From CAZXEJ01 sp964639895 (lineage in GTDB: Bacteria > Desulfobacterota_D > UBA1144 > Nemesobacterales > JADFKM01), in NCBI GenBank assembly GCA_964639895.1, contig CAZXEJ010000016.1, positions 1-48,008 on the forward strand: DNA of 48,008 nt, read 5' to 3'. A model generated the notes under the pieces. The model saw only the letters and a list, made by a program, of their open reading frames with translations. It was not told where the DNA came from and did no database searches. Each line of letters begins with the position of its first letter. Position 1 is the first letter of the stretch. Of the stretch, positions 37,080 through 45,623 are shown one piece after another. A program made the translations under genes and the position numbers.

Positions 37080-38153
37080 ATGACGCAGAGCTATCTCGAC
37101 AGGGTCAAAGCGGCCATCAACGAGATAAAGAAGGCCAACAGCGAGCCCGAGCTGTACAAGAACGTAGTCGAAGTGCTGCTCAGCGAGTTCGACTTCGAGC
37201 GCGCCGCCGTAAGGCGGGTGGACTGGGAGAGGGGGATACTGTCGCTGATATGCCACCTGGGGTTCACCAGACGGATGCCTGCCTTCGAGATACCCCTGTC
37301 GAACGATCCCGGCGGAGCCGTCAACATCGCCGTCACGTCCGGCCGCGCCGCCCTTGCCCACCCGGACGGCGGGGCCAAGGTGGACCTCGACTTCGCCGTG
37401 CGCAATCCCGAGATGGGCGCCGACTCGTTCGCCGTCGTCCCCATGAAGTCGAACGAGGTCGTACGTGCCCTGCTTTTCATCGACCGCGGCAAGAACGGGG
37501 GCCCGCTGAGCGGAGAAGACCTCGAGCTGCTCGAGCTTATGGCGGAGATGACGTCGGCTCTGCTCGAGGGGCTGGTGGATTACGACAAGCTGGACACTGC
37601 GCTCATACGCGACGATCTCACGCTGCTGTTCAACCGGAACTACGTAATAAGGCGTCTGGGCGAGGAGTTCGAGCGGTCCAAGCGCTACGGGCAGCCCCTT
37701 TCCATTTGCATGTTCGACATAGACGACTTCAAGCGTATAAACGACTCCTACGGCCACATGTTCGGCGACGAGGTGCTCAGGAACCTGAGCCGCGTGGCGA
37801 GCGACATAGTGCGCAGCCTCGACGTGCTGGCACGCTACGGGGGGGAGGAGTTCATGGTGTTGTTCCCTCATACGGTTCTCGAGAGCGCCGTGATAGCCGT
37901 TGAACGCCTGAGGCACGCCCTTGAGGATACGGAGTTCAATATAGGCGGAATCAAGGTTAACGTAACGGCCACGTTCGGCGTTTCGAGCTACCCGCCGGTC
38001 AAGACCTGCAGAGCGGACGAGCTGCTGCACTACGCCGACATGGCCCTCTACGAGGGCAAGCGCAAGTACAACAAGAACTGCTCCGTCATCTATACGGGCA
38101 AGGGGTTCCGAAGGGTAGAAGTCGAGGGTGCCGCAGTCTCGGAACTCCCCTGA
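37080..38153 (+). CDS. GAF-GGDEF diguanylate cyclase
   Basis: A soluble 357-residue protein with an N-terminal GAF-like sensory domain (about 15-165) and a C-terminal GGDEF domain. The active site is RYGGEEF (near residue 251), an accepted GGEEF variant, with the metal/GTP region MFDIDDFKRINDSYGHMFGD upstream. RSLD five residues before the active site is an intact RxxD inhibitory site, so product inhibition by c-di-GMP is expected. It should make c-di-GMP from two GTP. ATG 37080 is chosen; the frame to 37008 has no ribosome site. No EAL or PilZ gene lies in the window. Confidence 0.9.
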   Translation: MTQSYLDRVKAAINEIKKANSEPELYKNVVEVLLSEFDFERAAVRRVDWERGILSLICHLGFTRRMPAFEIPLSNDPGGAVNIAVTSGRAALAHPDGGAKVDLDFAVRNPEMGADSFAVVPMKSNEVVRALLFIDRGKNGGPLSGEDLELLELMAEMTSALLEGLVDYDKLDTALIRDDLTLLFNRNYVIRRLGEEFERSKRYGQPLSICMFDIDDFKRINDSYGHMFGDEVLRNLSRVASDIVRSLDVLARYGGEEFMVLFPHTVLESAVIAVERLRHALEDTEFNIGGIKVNVTATFGVSSYPPVKTCRADELLHYADMALYEGKRKYNKNCSVIYTGKGFRRVEVEGAAVSELP

Positions 38154-38914
38154 AGGCGGCCTCTCTTGCCCCTTGCGCCGGGGGTCGCCGAAACGCCGTC
38201 ACCCCTCTCGTCCCGGCTCCGCCGCCATCCCCGTTTCAAAGCACATCGCCGCCCGCGTCGGTCTCCACCGGCGCGTGCGCCGGACCCCTGGAGGGAATGC
38301 CCTCACAACGTCAAGTGGTGAGGCCGCAGGCGGCGGCTTGGACCGCACCCATCGCCCCCGGACACTTCAGCCTCCGAATGTGCAACACCAAAAGCACACG
38401 CGGGCACAATTCCTCCCGCAGGGGGAGCGGACGAAGGAGCCCGGAGTGCTTGGACGGCAGACGCGCTGAGCACCCCATAGAGGCAGGGGCAACAAACCGA
38501 GCGCAACCGGCCGGCGTTTTCCATATCGCTGCACCGGTGTCACATGAAACGCACACGCGGAAAGAGAGAGGTCCGATGTCAGGGCGGGCAAAACCACCCT
38601 CCTGCACCGGCCGGGCCGCCACCGCCCACGGGATGGCGAGGGGGGGCGAGGAGCTTTTCCCCCTTGCGCCGGCCGGCCTACCAAGCACAGGAGGAAAGGG
38701 CCGCCTACAGGCCAGGGAGGCAGGCCATTGCCGCTTCGCACCGCAGCCCTCCCCTCGCACCGCAGCCGTCCGGCGCTACAAGACGGCGCTCGGGAGTAAG
38801 AGCCGCATGGGAATTAGCAGAGTGTACCGATTTGCTTAGAAACGCCTATCCAGCAGCGTTCCGTCGGGACAGCGGCCGCACCGCCTTTCCGCTCAATCCG
38901 GGGGGAAGTGAGTC
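38154..38914. other. Long non-coding spacer between convergent genes
   Basis: About 760 bases between the stops of the diguanylate cyclase and the Fur-family gene. I see no gene, tRNA, direct repeat array or terminator with a T-tract. Open frames on both strands are low-complexity and overlap one another. Confidence 0.5.
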
Positions 38915-39403
38915 TCAGGAGCTCTTCTCAGCCTTGCGCGAGGCGCCCTCTCGCTGGCAGTCGCGGCAGACGCCGTTTATGATGAGGCTATAGCCGAGCA
39001 CGCGGTAGTCCGTCTTGTCTTCCAGATTGAGGTGACTCAGGGTCTCGTCGTAGAGGTCCTCTATCTTGCGGCACACCACGCAGACGAGGTGTGTATGGGG
39101 GGTGAGGTTGGCGTCGTAGCGGGCCGCGTGGCTCAGCGTGTTTCCCACCGTGGAGACAAGGCCCAACTTGTCGAACGTCTCGAGTGTCCTGTAGATGGTT
39201 GTAAGCGATACGTTGGGGTAGTAGCTCTTGATCTTACGGTATATGGCCTCGGCGCTGGGGTGCTCATCCGTGCACACGAGCTCGCGGTATATGGCTATGC
39301 GCTGCGGAGTGATCTTCATCCCGTGCGCCTTGCACCTAGAGATGAACCACTCTATCTTCTCCTCCACGTAATCGTGCCTTTCGTGCGCTTCGTTGACTCC
39401 CAT
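38915..39403 (-). CDS. Fur-family metalloregulator, PerR-like
   Basis: A 162-residue Fur-family repressor. The winged helix contains HGMKITPQRIAIYRELV and NVSLTTIYRTLETFDKLGLV. Metal ligands can be placed on PerR: H48 (EHPSAE), D97 (ARYDANL), H103 and H105 (PHTH), and the structural zinc pairs C108/C111 and C146/C149. Asp at the position where Fur has Glu is the feature linked to peroxide sensing by metal-catalysed oxidation, so PerR is more likely than Fur or Zur; this is inference from alignment by eye. ATG 39403 has AGAGAGG upstream; a TTG at 39460 is in frame but less likely. Confidence 0.87.
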   Translation of the reverse strand: MGVNEAHERHDYVEEKIEWFISRCKAHGMKITPQRIAIYRELVCTDEHPSAEAIYRKIKSYYPNVSLTTIYRTLETFDKLGLVSTVGNTLSHAARYDANLTPHTHLVCVVCRKIEDLYDETLSHLNLEDKTDYRVLGYSLIINGVCRDCQREGASRKAEKSS

Positions 39404-39473
39404 CACGCGATACCTCTCTTTGACGGGCGGACACCGAGGCTCCCACCCGCCAAGGCCCAACGACTCATCTTAT

Positions 39474-39502
39474 ATTCTACCACCTGGACGAGACAATGAA
39501 AA
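39474..39502 (-). promoter_or_regulatory. Promoter for the Fur/PerR-like gene
   Basis: Read on the minus strand, TTTTCA (39502-39497), a 17-base spacer and TAGAAT (39479-39474). The start would be near 39467, giving a leader of about 64 bases. I could not identify a clear PerR/Fur box overlapping it. Confidence 0.5.
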
Positions 39503-39787
39503 CCAAATCGCAGTATTTTGCAAGCGCCGCCCGCACCCGCACACGGCCGCTCCTCGCCTCACCTGACCCGTCCTCCCTCCACAGCGCGCGCCCCGGAAAA
39601 GACACCCAAAAGGCCGACCAGCCTACGCCCACCCGCCGGCTCTAGGCACGGGCATGCGGCATCCAGTAGCACCCCCCGACCTCACTCCCCCTCGCCACCC
39701 CCTCGGGACCACACCCCTCCGCAACGGAAGCCGTCGTACGGCGCCCACTCCACTCTCCCCCACCATGGCAGACGCACCCGTCCCACC
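39503..39787. other. Non-coding spacer, extremely C-rich on the plus strand
   Basis: Between the Fur-family promoter and the ilvD stop. I counted 31 C to 12 G in 39541-39600 and 36 C to 7 G in 39661-39720. Both flanking genes are on the minus strand. No gene or RNA signature is seen. Confidence 0.5.
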
Positions 39788-41494
39788 TCAGAGAGACCTG
39801 TCCGTCACGGCGCCCTCGGATGCCGACGACACCAAGCGGGCATACTTGGCCAGCACCCCGCGTCGCACACGGGGCTCGGGTGGGCGCCACGCAGCAAGAC
39901 GGCGGCGCAGCTCTTCCTCGGGAACCTCGAGGTTGATCTCTCTCTTCCTCGCGTCTATGGTGATGCGGTCGCCGTTCTCCACCACCGCCAGCAACCCCCC
40001 TTCCATGGCCTCCGGTGTCATGTGACCCGCGACGAAGCCGTGTGTGCCCCCCGAGAACCTGCCGTCGGTGATGAGCGCTACATCCCCACCGAGCCCCCTG
40101 CCCATCACGGCAGACGTGGGGGCGAGCATCTCACGCATCCCCGGCCCGCCCTTGGGTCCTTCGTAGCGAATCACTATCACGTGTCCCTTGCGCACTCGGC
40201 CGTCGAGGATGGCCTTGAGCGAGTCCTCCTCGGAGTCGAACACTATGGCCTCGCCGGTGAACGAATAGCCCTCCTTGCCCGTTATCTTCGCCACTGCCCC
40301 TCGGCTAGCGAGGTTGCCGTAGAGAACCACGATGTGGCTGTCTTCCTTGATCGGGTCGTCGAGCGGGCGCACGATGCGCTGCCCCTCTGGGTAGGAAGGC
40401 GCCCCGCTCAGGTTCTCGGCCACCGTCCTGCCCGTGACCGTAAGGCAATCGCCATGGAGAAGGCCCGCGTCGAGCAGCATCTTCATCAGCGGCACCAGCC
40501 CCCCGATGCGGCACAGCTCGGCCATCATGTAGGCACCGCTCGGGCGCAGGTCGGCCAGCACCGGGGTGCGGGCCCCGATGCGCGAGAAATCGTCCAGCGT
40601 GAGCTCCACTTCGGCGGCGTCGGCCATAGCCAGCAGGTGGAGTACCGCGTTCGTCGAGCCTCCGAGCGCGATCACCACTGTAATGGCGTTCTCGAACGCC
40701 TCCTTCGTCATTATGTCGCGTGGAGTGATGCCCCGCTTGAGCAGCTCGAGCACCTGTGCACCCGCGGCACGGCAGTCACCCACCTTCTCCGGGGAGACGG
40801 CCAGCTGGGCAGAGCTGTTGGGCAGGCTCATCCCTAGGGCCTCTATGGCCGAGGCCATCGTGTTGGCCGTGTACATGCCGCCGCAGGAGCCCGGCCCCGG
40901 TATGGCGCGGCTCTCGATCTCCTTGAGCTCCTCGTCCGATATCTTCCTGCTCGCGTGTTCACCCACGGCCTCGAACACCGAGACGACGTCTACGGGCCTT
41001 CCGCAAAACTCGCCGGGCAGTATGCTGCCGCCGTAGACGAACACCGAGGGCCGGTTCAACCTAGCCATGGCCATCAGGCAACCGGGCATGTTCTTATCGC
41101 ACCCGCCGATCGCCACCAGGCCGTCGAACCCCTCGGCCCCGCAGACGGTCTCGATGGAGTCGGCGATCACCTCCCGCGAGACGAGGGAATAGCGCATGCC
41201 GGGCGTGCCCATGGAAATGCCGTCCGAGACGGTTATGGTGCCGAATATGATAGACTTGCCGCCGGACTCGTCGACACCGCGGCCGGCCTCGAGGGCAAGC
41301 TTGTCGATGTGCATGTTGCACGGCGTTACCATGCTCCAGGTGGAGGCGATCCCCACGACGGGCTTGGAGAAATCCTCGTCCTTGAAGCCGACCGCGCGGA
41401 GCATGGAGCGGTTGGGCGCTCTGTCGACGCCCTCGACGACAAGGGAGGAGTGGCGTCGGGATGATTTGGGAAAGGGGGAAGACGGGCCACTCAT
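39788..41494 (-). CDS. ilvD: Dihydroxy-acid dehydratase IlvD
   Basis: IlvD dehydrates dihydroxy-acids to 2-keto acids in valine, leucine and isoleucine synthesis, using an iron-sulfur cluster. The 568-residue protein shows the cluster-region Cys residues in TPCNMHI, GGCDKNMPGC and GPGSCGGMYTANTM, plus DGISMGTPGMRYSL and TDGRFSGGTHGFVAGH at the C-terminus. The length is usual for the 550-570 residue class. ATG 41494 has GAGGTGA six bases upstream. No other branched-chain amino acid genes are in the window. Confidence 0.96.
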   Translation of the reverse strand: MSGPSSPFPKSSRRHSSLVVEGVDRAPNRSMLRAVGFKDEDFSKPVVGIASTWSMVTPCNMHIDKLALEAGRGVDESGGKSIIFGTITVSDGISMGTPGMRYSLVSREVIADSIETVCGAEGFDGLVAIGGCDKNMPGCLMAMARLNRPSVFVYGGSILPGEFCGRPVDVVSVFEAVGEHASRKISDEELKEIESRAIPGPGSCGGMYTANTMASAIEALGMSLPNSSAQLAVSPEKVGDCRAAGAQVLELLKRGITPRDIMTKEAFENAITVVIALGGSTNAVLHLLAMADAAEVELTLDDFSRIGARTPVLADLRPSGAYMMAELCRIGGLVPLMKMLLDAGLLHGDCLTVTGRTVAENLSGAPSYPEGQRIVRPLDDPIKEDSHIVVLYGNLASRGAVAKITGKEGYSFTGEAIVFDSEEDSLKAILDGRVRKGHVIVIRYEGPKGGPGMREMLAPTSAVMGRGLGGDVALITDGRFSGGTHGFVAGHMTPEAMEGGLLAVVENGDRITIDARKREINLEVPEEELRRRLAAWRPPEPRVRRGVLAKYARLVSSASEGAVTDRSL

Positions 41495-41531
41495 CGGCTG
41501 TCACCTCGCAAAGCGGATGTGGAATTAGTTA

Positions 41532-41559
41532 ATTATCTCCTACGATTGCCCAAAGTCAA
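41532..41559 (-). promoter_or_regulatory. Promoter for ilvD
   Basis: Read on the minus strand, TTGACT (41559-41554), a 16-base spacer and GATAAT (41537-41532). Each hexamer matches five of six consensus bases. The start would be near 41525, about 30 bases before the ATG. Confidence 0.65.
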
Positions 41560-41588
41560 CACCGCCCCCTACGCCCGGTGGGCCGCTG

Positions 41589-41617
41589 TTGCCCACGTAT
41601 GGGCCTCGTGTTATAAT
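41589..41617 (+). promoter_or_regulatory. Promoter for the MarR-family gene
   Basis: TTGCCC (41589-41594), a 17-base spacer and a perfect TATAAT (41612-41617), with TGT before it as an extended -10. The start would be near 41624. Confidence 0.65.
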
Positions 41618-41625
41618 GAGATAGT

Positions 41626-41646
41626 TAGCACTCCTTAGGAGGGGTA
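41626..41646. promoter_or_regulatory. Imperfect palindrome over the MarR ribosome site
   Basis: CTCCTTAGGAG (41631-41641) is a perfect 5+1+5 palindrome; symmetry continues outward with matches at TA/TA (41626-41627 and 41645-41646) and one further pair. It lies just after the predicted transcription start and includes the AGGAGG ribosome site (41637-41642), seven bases before the ATG. It could be the operator for self-repression. Confidence 0.4.
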
Positions 41647-41649
41647 GCC

Positions 41650-42264
41650 ATGTCCATATTCGACCCTCTCTACAGACAGAAGAACGTAAGCGGCCAGATC
41701 GCAAGAACCCTCTTCAGTATCGGCCAGGCCATAAAACACATGCTCTGGGAGAAGGGGAAGGTGGAACAGCTCACCCCGGCACAGATACAGGTGCTGCTCT
41801 ATCTCAAATACACCCGTAGCGACGTCGCCACGGTAAACGCCGTAGCGCGCTACCTGGCGTGCACTCCCGCCACCGTGAGCGGCATCCTGGACGTCTTGCA
41901 GAGCAAGGGACTGGTGATGAGGACGAAGAAGATGGACGACAGGCGCAAGGTGCTGCTCAAACTCACCCCCAAGGGCGAGAGGGCGGTCACCTTGGTGCAG
42001 GACGTGGGTTATGAGATAGAGGAGCTGGTAAGTGAACTGTCCCCCGAGGAGCAGGAGCTGCTCGAGAGCCTGCTGGTGAAGATCACCCAGAGACTGGTCG
42101 ATAAGGGAATGATCGTGCCGTCGGACATCTGCGCCAACTGCTGTTTCTTCCGCCAAGACAAGCAACCCGGCAACAAGCCCCACTACTGCGAGTTCCTCAA
42201 CATCTTCCTCAGCGAAGGGGAAATCTACAAAGAGTGCCCCGACTTCAGAACCTCCTACAACTAG
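41650..42264 (+). CDS. MarR-family regulator with a cysteine-rich C-terminus
   Basis: A 204-residue MarR-type winged-helix protein. The DNA-binding part includes LTPAQIQVLLYLKY, ATVSGILDVLQSKGLV (recognition helix about 72-87) and the wing RTKKMDDRRKVLLKLTPKGE. After the dimerisation helices comes an unusual tail from about residue 160 with C161, C164, C165, C180 and C196, arranged as CxxCC...HYC...ECPDF. Such spacing could hold zinc or an iron-sulfur cluster, making this a redox or metal sensor, but that is inference. AGGAGG lies seven bases upstream of the ATG. It has its own promoter, and the sigma factor downstream has another. Confidence 0.87.
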   Translation: MSIFDPLYRQKNVSGQIARTLFSIGQAIKHMLWEKGKVEQLTPAQIQVLLYLKYTRSDVATVNAVARYLACTPATVSGILDVLQSKGLVMRTKKMDDRRKVLLKLTPKGERAVTLVQDVGYEIEELVSELSPEEQELLESLLVKITQRLVDKGMIVPSDICANCCFFRQDKQPGNKPHYCEFLNIFLSEGEIYKECPDFRTSYN

Positions 42265-42294
42265 TGGTGCCGCCCGGCGGAATGGCATGAGGGG

Positions 42295-42323
42295 TTGAAA
42301 AAGGGACGGCGTTCTGATATTAT
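42295..42323 (+). promoter_or_regulatory. Promoter for the sigma factor gene
   Basis: TTGAAA (42295-42300), a 17-base spacer and TATTAT (42318-42323). The start would be near 42330, about 52 bases before the GTG at 42382. Confidence 0.6.
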
Positions 42324-42381
42324 TTAGGATACCTAATAGTCAATGCGTCAACCGCCTGCACACTATCGGCGGGGAGACGGT

Positions 42382-43566
42382 GTGAACAAGAACATCAAGA
42401 CCATGTGGAAGCTGAAAACCTATTCGGAAGAGCTGGATATTGAGGGTGGGGCCGTGACGAGTACGCCGTCGGACGACGACCTGGCAATCGACTCCCCGGT
42501 GGCGGGTGACGCCGAAGAGCCGGCCGAGAGTCTCGCCGGGACCGAGACGGCGGGCGAAGAAGGCGACGAGAAGGAAGGCTGGTCACCCAGCGAAGAGTTC
42601 CGCCTTCTCTATTCGTACTACAGGGCGATGGCGCATGAACGGCTCCTTACGGCCGCCGAAGAGGTTCGCATCTCCACACTGTTCCGCCACTACGAAAGGA
42701 GCGCCCGCCGACTGGAAGGGCTGCTGCTCACCACAACAAACGGCACAGGCGACGCAGCGGCGGCGGCCACCTCAAAGAAGCGGAAAGCGGCCCTACGGAA
42801 AGTAGCGGCCCTTTGCAGGCGCAACGCCAAGAGGCTGAAGAGCAGGTTCACCCAGTCCAACCTCCGCCTGGTGGTCAGCATCGCCAAGCGCTACGTGGGC
42901 CGGGGGCTTCCGCTTACCGACCTCATCCAGGAGGGCAATATCGGGCTCATGCGGGCCGTCGAGAGGTACGACCCGACACGCGGGTTCAAGTTCTCGACCT
43001 ACGCCTCCTGGTGGATACACCAGGCCATATCGCGCGCCCTGTTCGACCAGACGCGCACGATCAGGGTACCCGTATACGTTCTCGAGCAGGCAAACAAGGT
43101 ACACCGCATATACGCCGCCATGCAGAGGAAGAGCGGCGTGAAGCCCCTTCCCGAAGAGGTGGCCCGTGTGACGGGCCTTACCGTCGAGGGCGTACGGCAG
43201 ATACTGCTCAACACGGGCGACGTCCTCTACCTGGACTCCCCCGTCGGCGAGGCCGACTCATCCGGGGACGGCACCCAGCGGACGCTGCTCGACCTGCTCG
43301 CCGACGAGAACTCCCCTTCGCCCGAAAGCGCAATCGAGTCCCGCACGCTGGCGCCCAAGATACGCGAGGCCCTCTCGACGCTCTCGCCCAAGGAGGAAGA
43401 AATCATAAAGATGCGCTTCGGCATCGACCAGGAGAGCCCGTCGACTCTTGACGAGATCGGAAAGATGTTCGGCCTCACGAGGGAAAGGATACGACAGATA
43501 GAGAAGGGGGCGCTGAGGAAGCTCTCGCGCTCGAAGATAAGCACTGCACTAAAGAGCTTTTGCTGA
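42382..43566 (+). CDS. Sigma-70 family RNA polymerase sigma factor (RpoD/RpoS-like)
   Basis: A 394-residue sigma factor. After an acidic N-terminus, region 1.2 is near LLYSYYRAMAHERLLTAAEE, then an insertion rich in Ala/Lys, region 2 (NLRLVVSIAKRYVGRGLPLT and FKFSTYASWWIHQAI, about 159-216), region 3, and region 4 (LSPKEEEIIKMRFGID and LTRERIRQIEKGALRKL). It lacks a long region 1.1, so it may be a group 2 alternative factor rather than the main RpoD; both remain possible. GTG 42382 has GGGGAG five bases upstream; ATG 42343 and ATG 42403 are alternatives. It stands alone, 204 bases before the BtrH-like gene. Confidence 0.88.
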   Translation: MNKNIKTMWKLKTYSEELDIEGGAVTSTPSDDDLAIDSPVAGDAEEPAESLAGTETAGEEGDEKEGWSPSEEFRLLYSYYRAMAHERLLTAAEEVRISTLFRHYERSARRLEGLLLTTTNGTGDAAAAATSKKRKAALRKVAALCRRNAKRLKSRFTQSNLRLVVSIAKRYVGRGLPLTDLIQEGNIGLMRAVERYDPTRGFKFSTYASWWIHQAISRALFDQTRTIRVPVYVLEQANKVHRIYAAMQRKSGVKPLPEEVARVTGLTVEGVRQILLNTGDVLYLDSPVGEADSSGDGTQRTLLDLLADENSPSPESAIESRTLAPKIREALSTLSPKEEEIIKMRFGIDQESPSTLDEIGKMFGLTRERIRQIEKGALRKLSRSKISTALKSFC

Positions 43567-43755
43567 CGGCCGTGGGAGGCGGCGACCCGCCCAGGGGGGC
43601 GGGGTTGCTTCTCCACGACCGTATCCAACGGCACGGCCAGCCGACACCTTCCGAAGACCCCTTCACAGACGACACCAACCACCCACCTCCTTGGCTCGAG
43701 GGGGGGCGGGGTACGGGTCCTCGCCCCCCACTCATCACGGCCGCACGGGCTGTGG

Positions 43756-43761
43756 TAGAAT
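43756..43761 (+). promoter_or_regulatory. TAGAAT -10 box nine bases before the BtrH-like gene
   Basis: TAGAAT ends nine bases before the ATG at 43771; the intervening bases are ATAACCCCC and contain no ribosome site. The -35 is not recognisable. This is the same arrangement as before the radical SAM gene at 22852. Confidence 0.4.
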
Positions 43762-43770
43762 ATAACCCCC

Positions 43771-44784
43771 ATGAGAACGATGGTCGAAGGATGGGTACAC
43801 ATGCCCGGCATACATTGCGGCTCGGCGGCCATAAGGAACGTGATGCGGTTCTACGGCTACGACTTCTCGGAGGAGATGTGTTTCGGGCTGGGCAGCGGCA
43901 TGGGGTTCTACTACACCGTGGCGTCCGACCAGAGCCCCACGCGTCTCATCTTCGCGCGCGGTCCCCTCATGGAGTGCAACTTCTTCCGCGCCTTCTCCAT
44001 CCAGAAGGAGTGGAAGCAGGACGACGACGCCGACCGCGCCCTCGAGACACTAAAGGAATGGATAAGGAAGGGAGTCCCCTGTCTCGTCCAGACCGACATT
44101 TACTACATGAGGTACTACGGCTCGAGCACCCATTTTCCGGGCCACGTCGTCGTCGTCTGGGGATATGACGACGACGAGCGGGTGGTCTACCTCTCGGACA
44201 CGGCCTTCTCCGAGCTTCAGCGCCTGGACTACGACGACTTCAAGAAGGCCCGCACCGCGGCCGAGACGCGGTTCGTCCTTCGCAACAACTGGTTCGAGGT
44301 AGATCTCACCAAGCCGCTTCCACCGCTGGAGCGCGCCGTGCCGCGGGCGATACGGACGAACGCCCTCATGATGGTCGAGGGCCGCAGCAGCGCCCGCGGG
44401 GTGTCGAGCGTGGACCAGATACGGCGCTGGGCACTGGACCTGCCCCGATGGAAGGAGGCTCACGACTGGCGCTGGTGCGCACGCTTCGGCTACCAGGTGC
44501 TGGCCCGCCGCGGGGTGGACGGAGCGGGGTTCAGGGCGATGTACGCCTCGTTCCTGAGAGAGGCCGAGGAGCTGATCCCCAAGCTGAAACCCCTTAGGCT
44601 GGCGGCCCGGATGGAGGAGATAGCCGCCCTGTGGCGCGAAGCGGCTGCGGTGCTCAAGGACATAAGCGAGCTCGACCAGCCCAGCGACGACAGGCTGGCC
44701 GAGGCCGCCCGGATAGCGGACGAGCTGTGGCGACGCGAGAGCGCCTACTACGGCGCCGTGCTCGACCAGGTGGCCCGCGCCTGA
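43771..44784 (+). CDS. BtrH N-terminal-domain protein
   Basis: A 337-residue protein with the N-terminal BtrH-like fold (PF14399-type; PGIHCGSAAIRNVMRFYG and SEEMCFGLGSGMGFYYT), followed by a helical C-terminal half resembling DUF4872. BtrH of butirosin synthesis transfers an acyl chain from a carrier protein to an aminoglycoside. C16, H125 and D143 are spaced as a possible Cys-His-Asp triad of a papain-like fold, but this is my inference. No carrier protein, aminoglycoside or peptide cluster is nearby, so the substrate is unknown. ATG 43771 is used; ATG 43801 is an in-frame alternative without a ribosome site. Confidence 0.8.
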   Translation: MRTMVEGWVHMPGIHCGSAAIRNVMRFYGYDFSEEMCFGLGSGMGFYYTVASDQSPTRLIFARGPLMECNFFRAFSIQKEWKQDDDADRALETLKEWIRKGVPCLVQTDIYYMRYYGSSTHFPGHVVVVWGYDDDERVVYLSDTAFSELQRLDYDDFKKARTAAETRFVLRNNWFEVDLTKPLPPLERAVPRAIRTNALMMVEGRSSARGVSSVDQIRRWALDLPRWKEAHDWRWCARFGYQVLARRGVDGAGFRAMYASFLREAEELIPKLKPLRLAARMEEIAALWREAAAVLKDISELDQPSDDRLAEAARIADELWRRESAYYGAVLDQVARA

Positions 44785-44858
44785 GTCCCCACGCCGGAGC
44801 GCAGGGACGGCAGGCAAGGGACCGCACCCCCGGCCGAGGGAGACGAGGAGGCGTTCAT

Positions 44859-45623
44859 ATGGGTGGACCGGCCACCTTGTTGTTGCTTTTCGACATCGAC
44901 GGCACCCTGTTGCAGAGCGGGCGCGCCGCGACGAGGGCCATAAACGCCGTATTCCGCAGGCGCTATGCGGTGGAGAACGCCATGGACGGTGTGGCCGCGG
45001 CGGGCAGGACCGACCCGGCCATACTGCGCGACATGTTCCTGCACAACCTAGGCACAGAATACACCCCCAACGAGGCGGCCTCGGTGTTCGAGGAGTACGT
45101 CGCAGAGCTCGAGCGCGAGCTTGCTCGCGAGCGGTCGCTGCGGGTGTTGCCGGGGGTGGAGAGGCTGCTCCAGGGGCTGGCCGCGTCGCCGGGCGTCGTG
45201 CTCGGGCTCGCCACGGGCAACGTCGAGCCCGGGGCCTGGGTGAAGCTGCGCGCCGCGGGCCTGGACGGCTACTTCCGCTTCGGCGGCTTCGGCTCCGATT
45301 GTCCCGTGAGGAGCGGCCTCGTGAGGACGGCCATACGCAGAGCCGCAGAGCGGCTTGAGGGGTCGGGCCGCACCATAACACGCGTCGTCGTCGTGGGAGA
45401 CACCATCCACGACATCATGCACGCACGCGCCGCCGGGGCCGAAGTGGCAGCCGTCGCCACAGGCGTGCACAGTGCCGAGGAGCTCGCCCGTTGCGGGCCC
45501 GACCACCTGTTCCCCGACCTCTCCGATACGGAGGCCGTCGTCAAGGCGCTGCGCATCCCGGACTCCGGCGGAGACGGCGCCCCCTACACGACCCGTCTCA
45601 AAACCGAGACCAGCCGCTCGTAG
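44859..45623 (+). CDS. HAD-family phosphatase, phosphoglycolate phosphatase-like
   Basis: A 254-residue HAD hydrolase. Motif I is FDIDGTLLQSG, motif II is LGLATGN, and motif IV is VVVGDTIHDIMHARAAGA, with an alpha-helical cap inserted after motif I as in phosphoglycolate phosphatases and beta-phosphoglucomutases. The substrate cannot be read from sequence; removal of 2-phosphoglycolate is one possibility. GAGGAG lies eight bases before ATG 44859. The gap from the BtrH-like stop is 74 bases, so they may share a transcript. Its last 40 bases overlap the convergent HAS-barrel gene, leaving no room for an ordinary terminator. Confidence 0.88.
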   Translation: MGGPATLLLLFDIDGTLLQSGRAATRAINAVFRRRYAVENAMDGVAAAGRTDPAILRDMFLHNLGTEYTPNEAASVFEEYVAELERELARERSLRVLPGVERLLQGLAASPGVVLGLATGNVEPGAWVKLRAAGLDGYFRFGGFGSDCPVRSGLVRTAIRRAAERLEGSGRTITRVVVVGDTIHDIMHARAAGAEVAAVATGVHSAEELARCGPDHLFPDLSDTEAVVKALRIPDSGGDGAPYTTRLKTETSRS

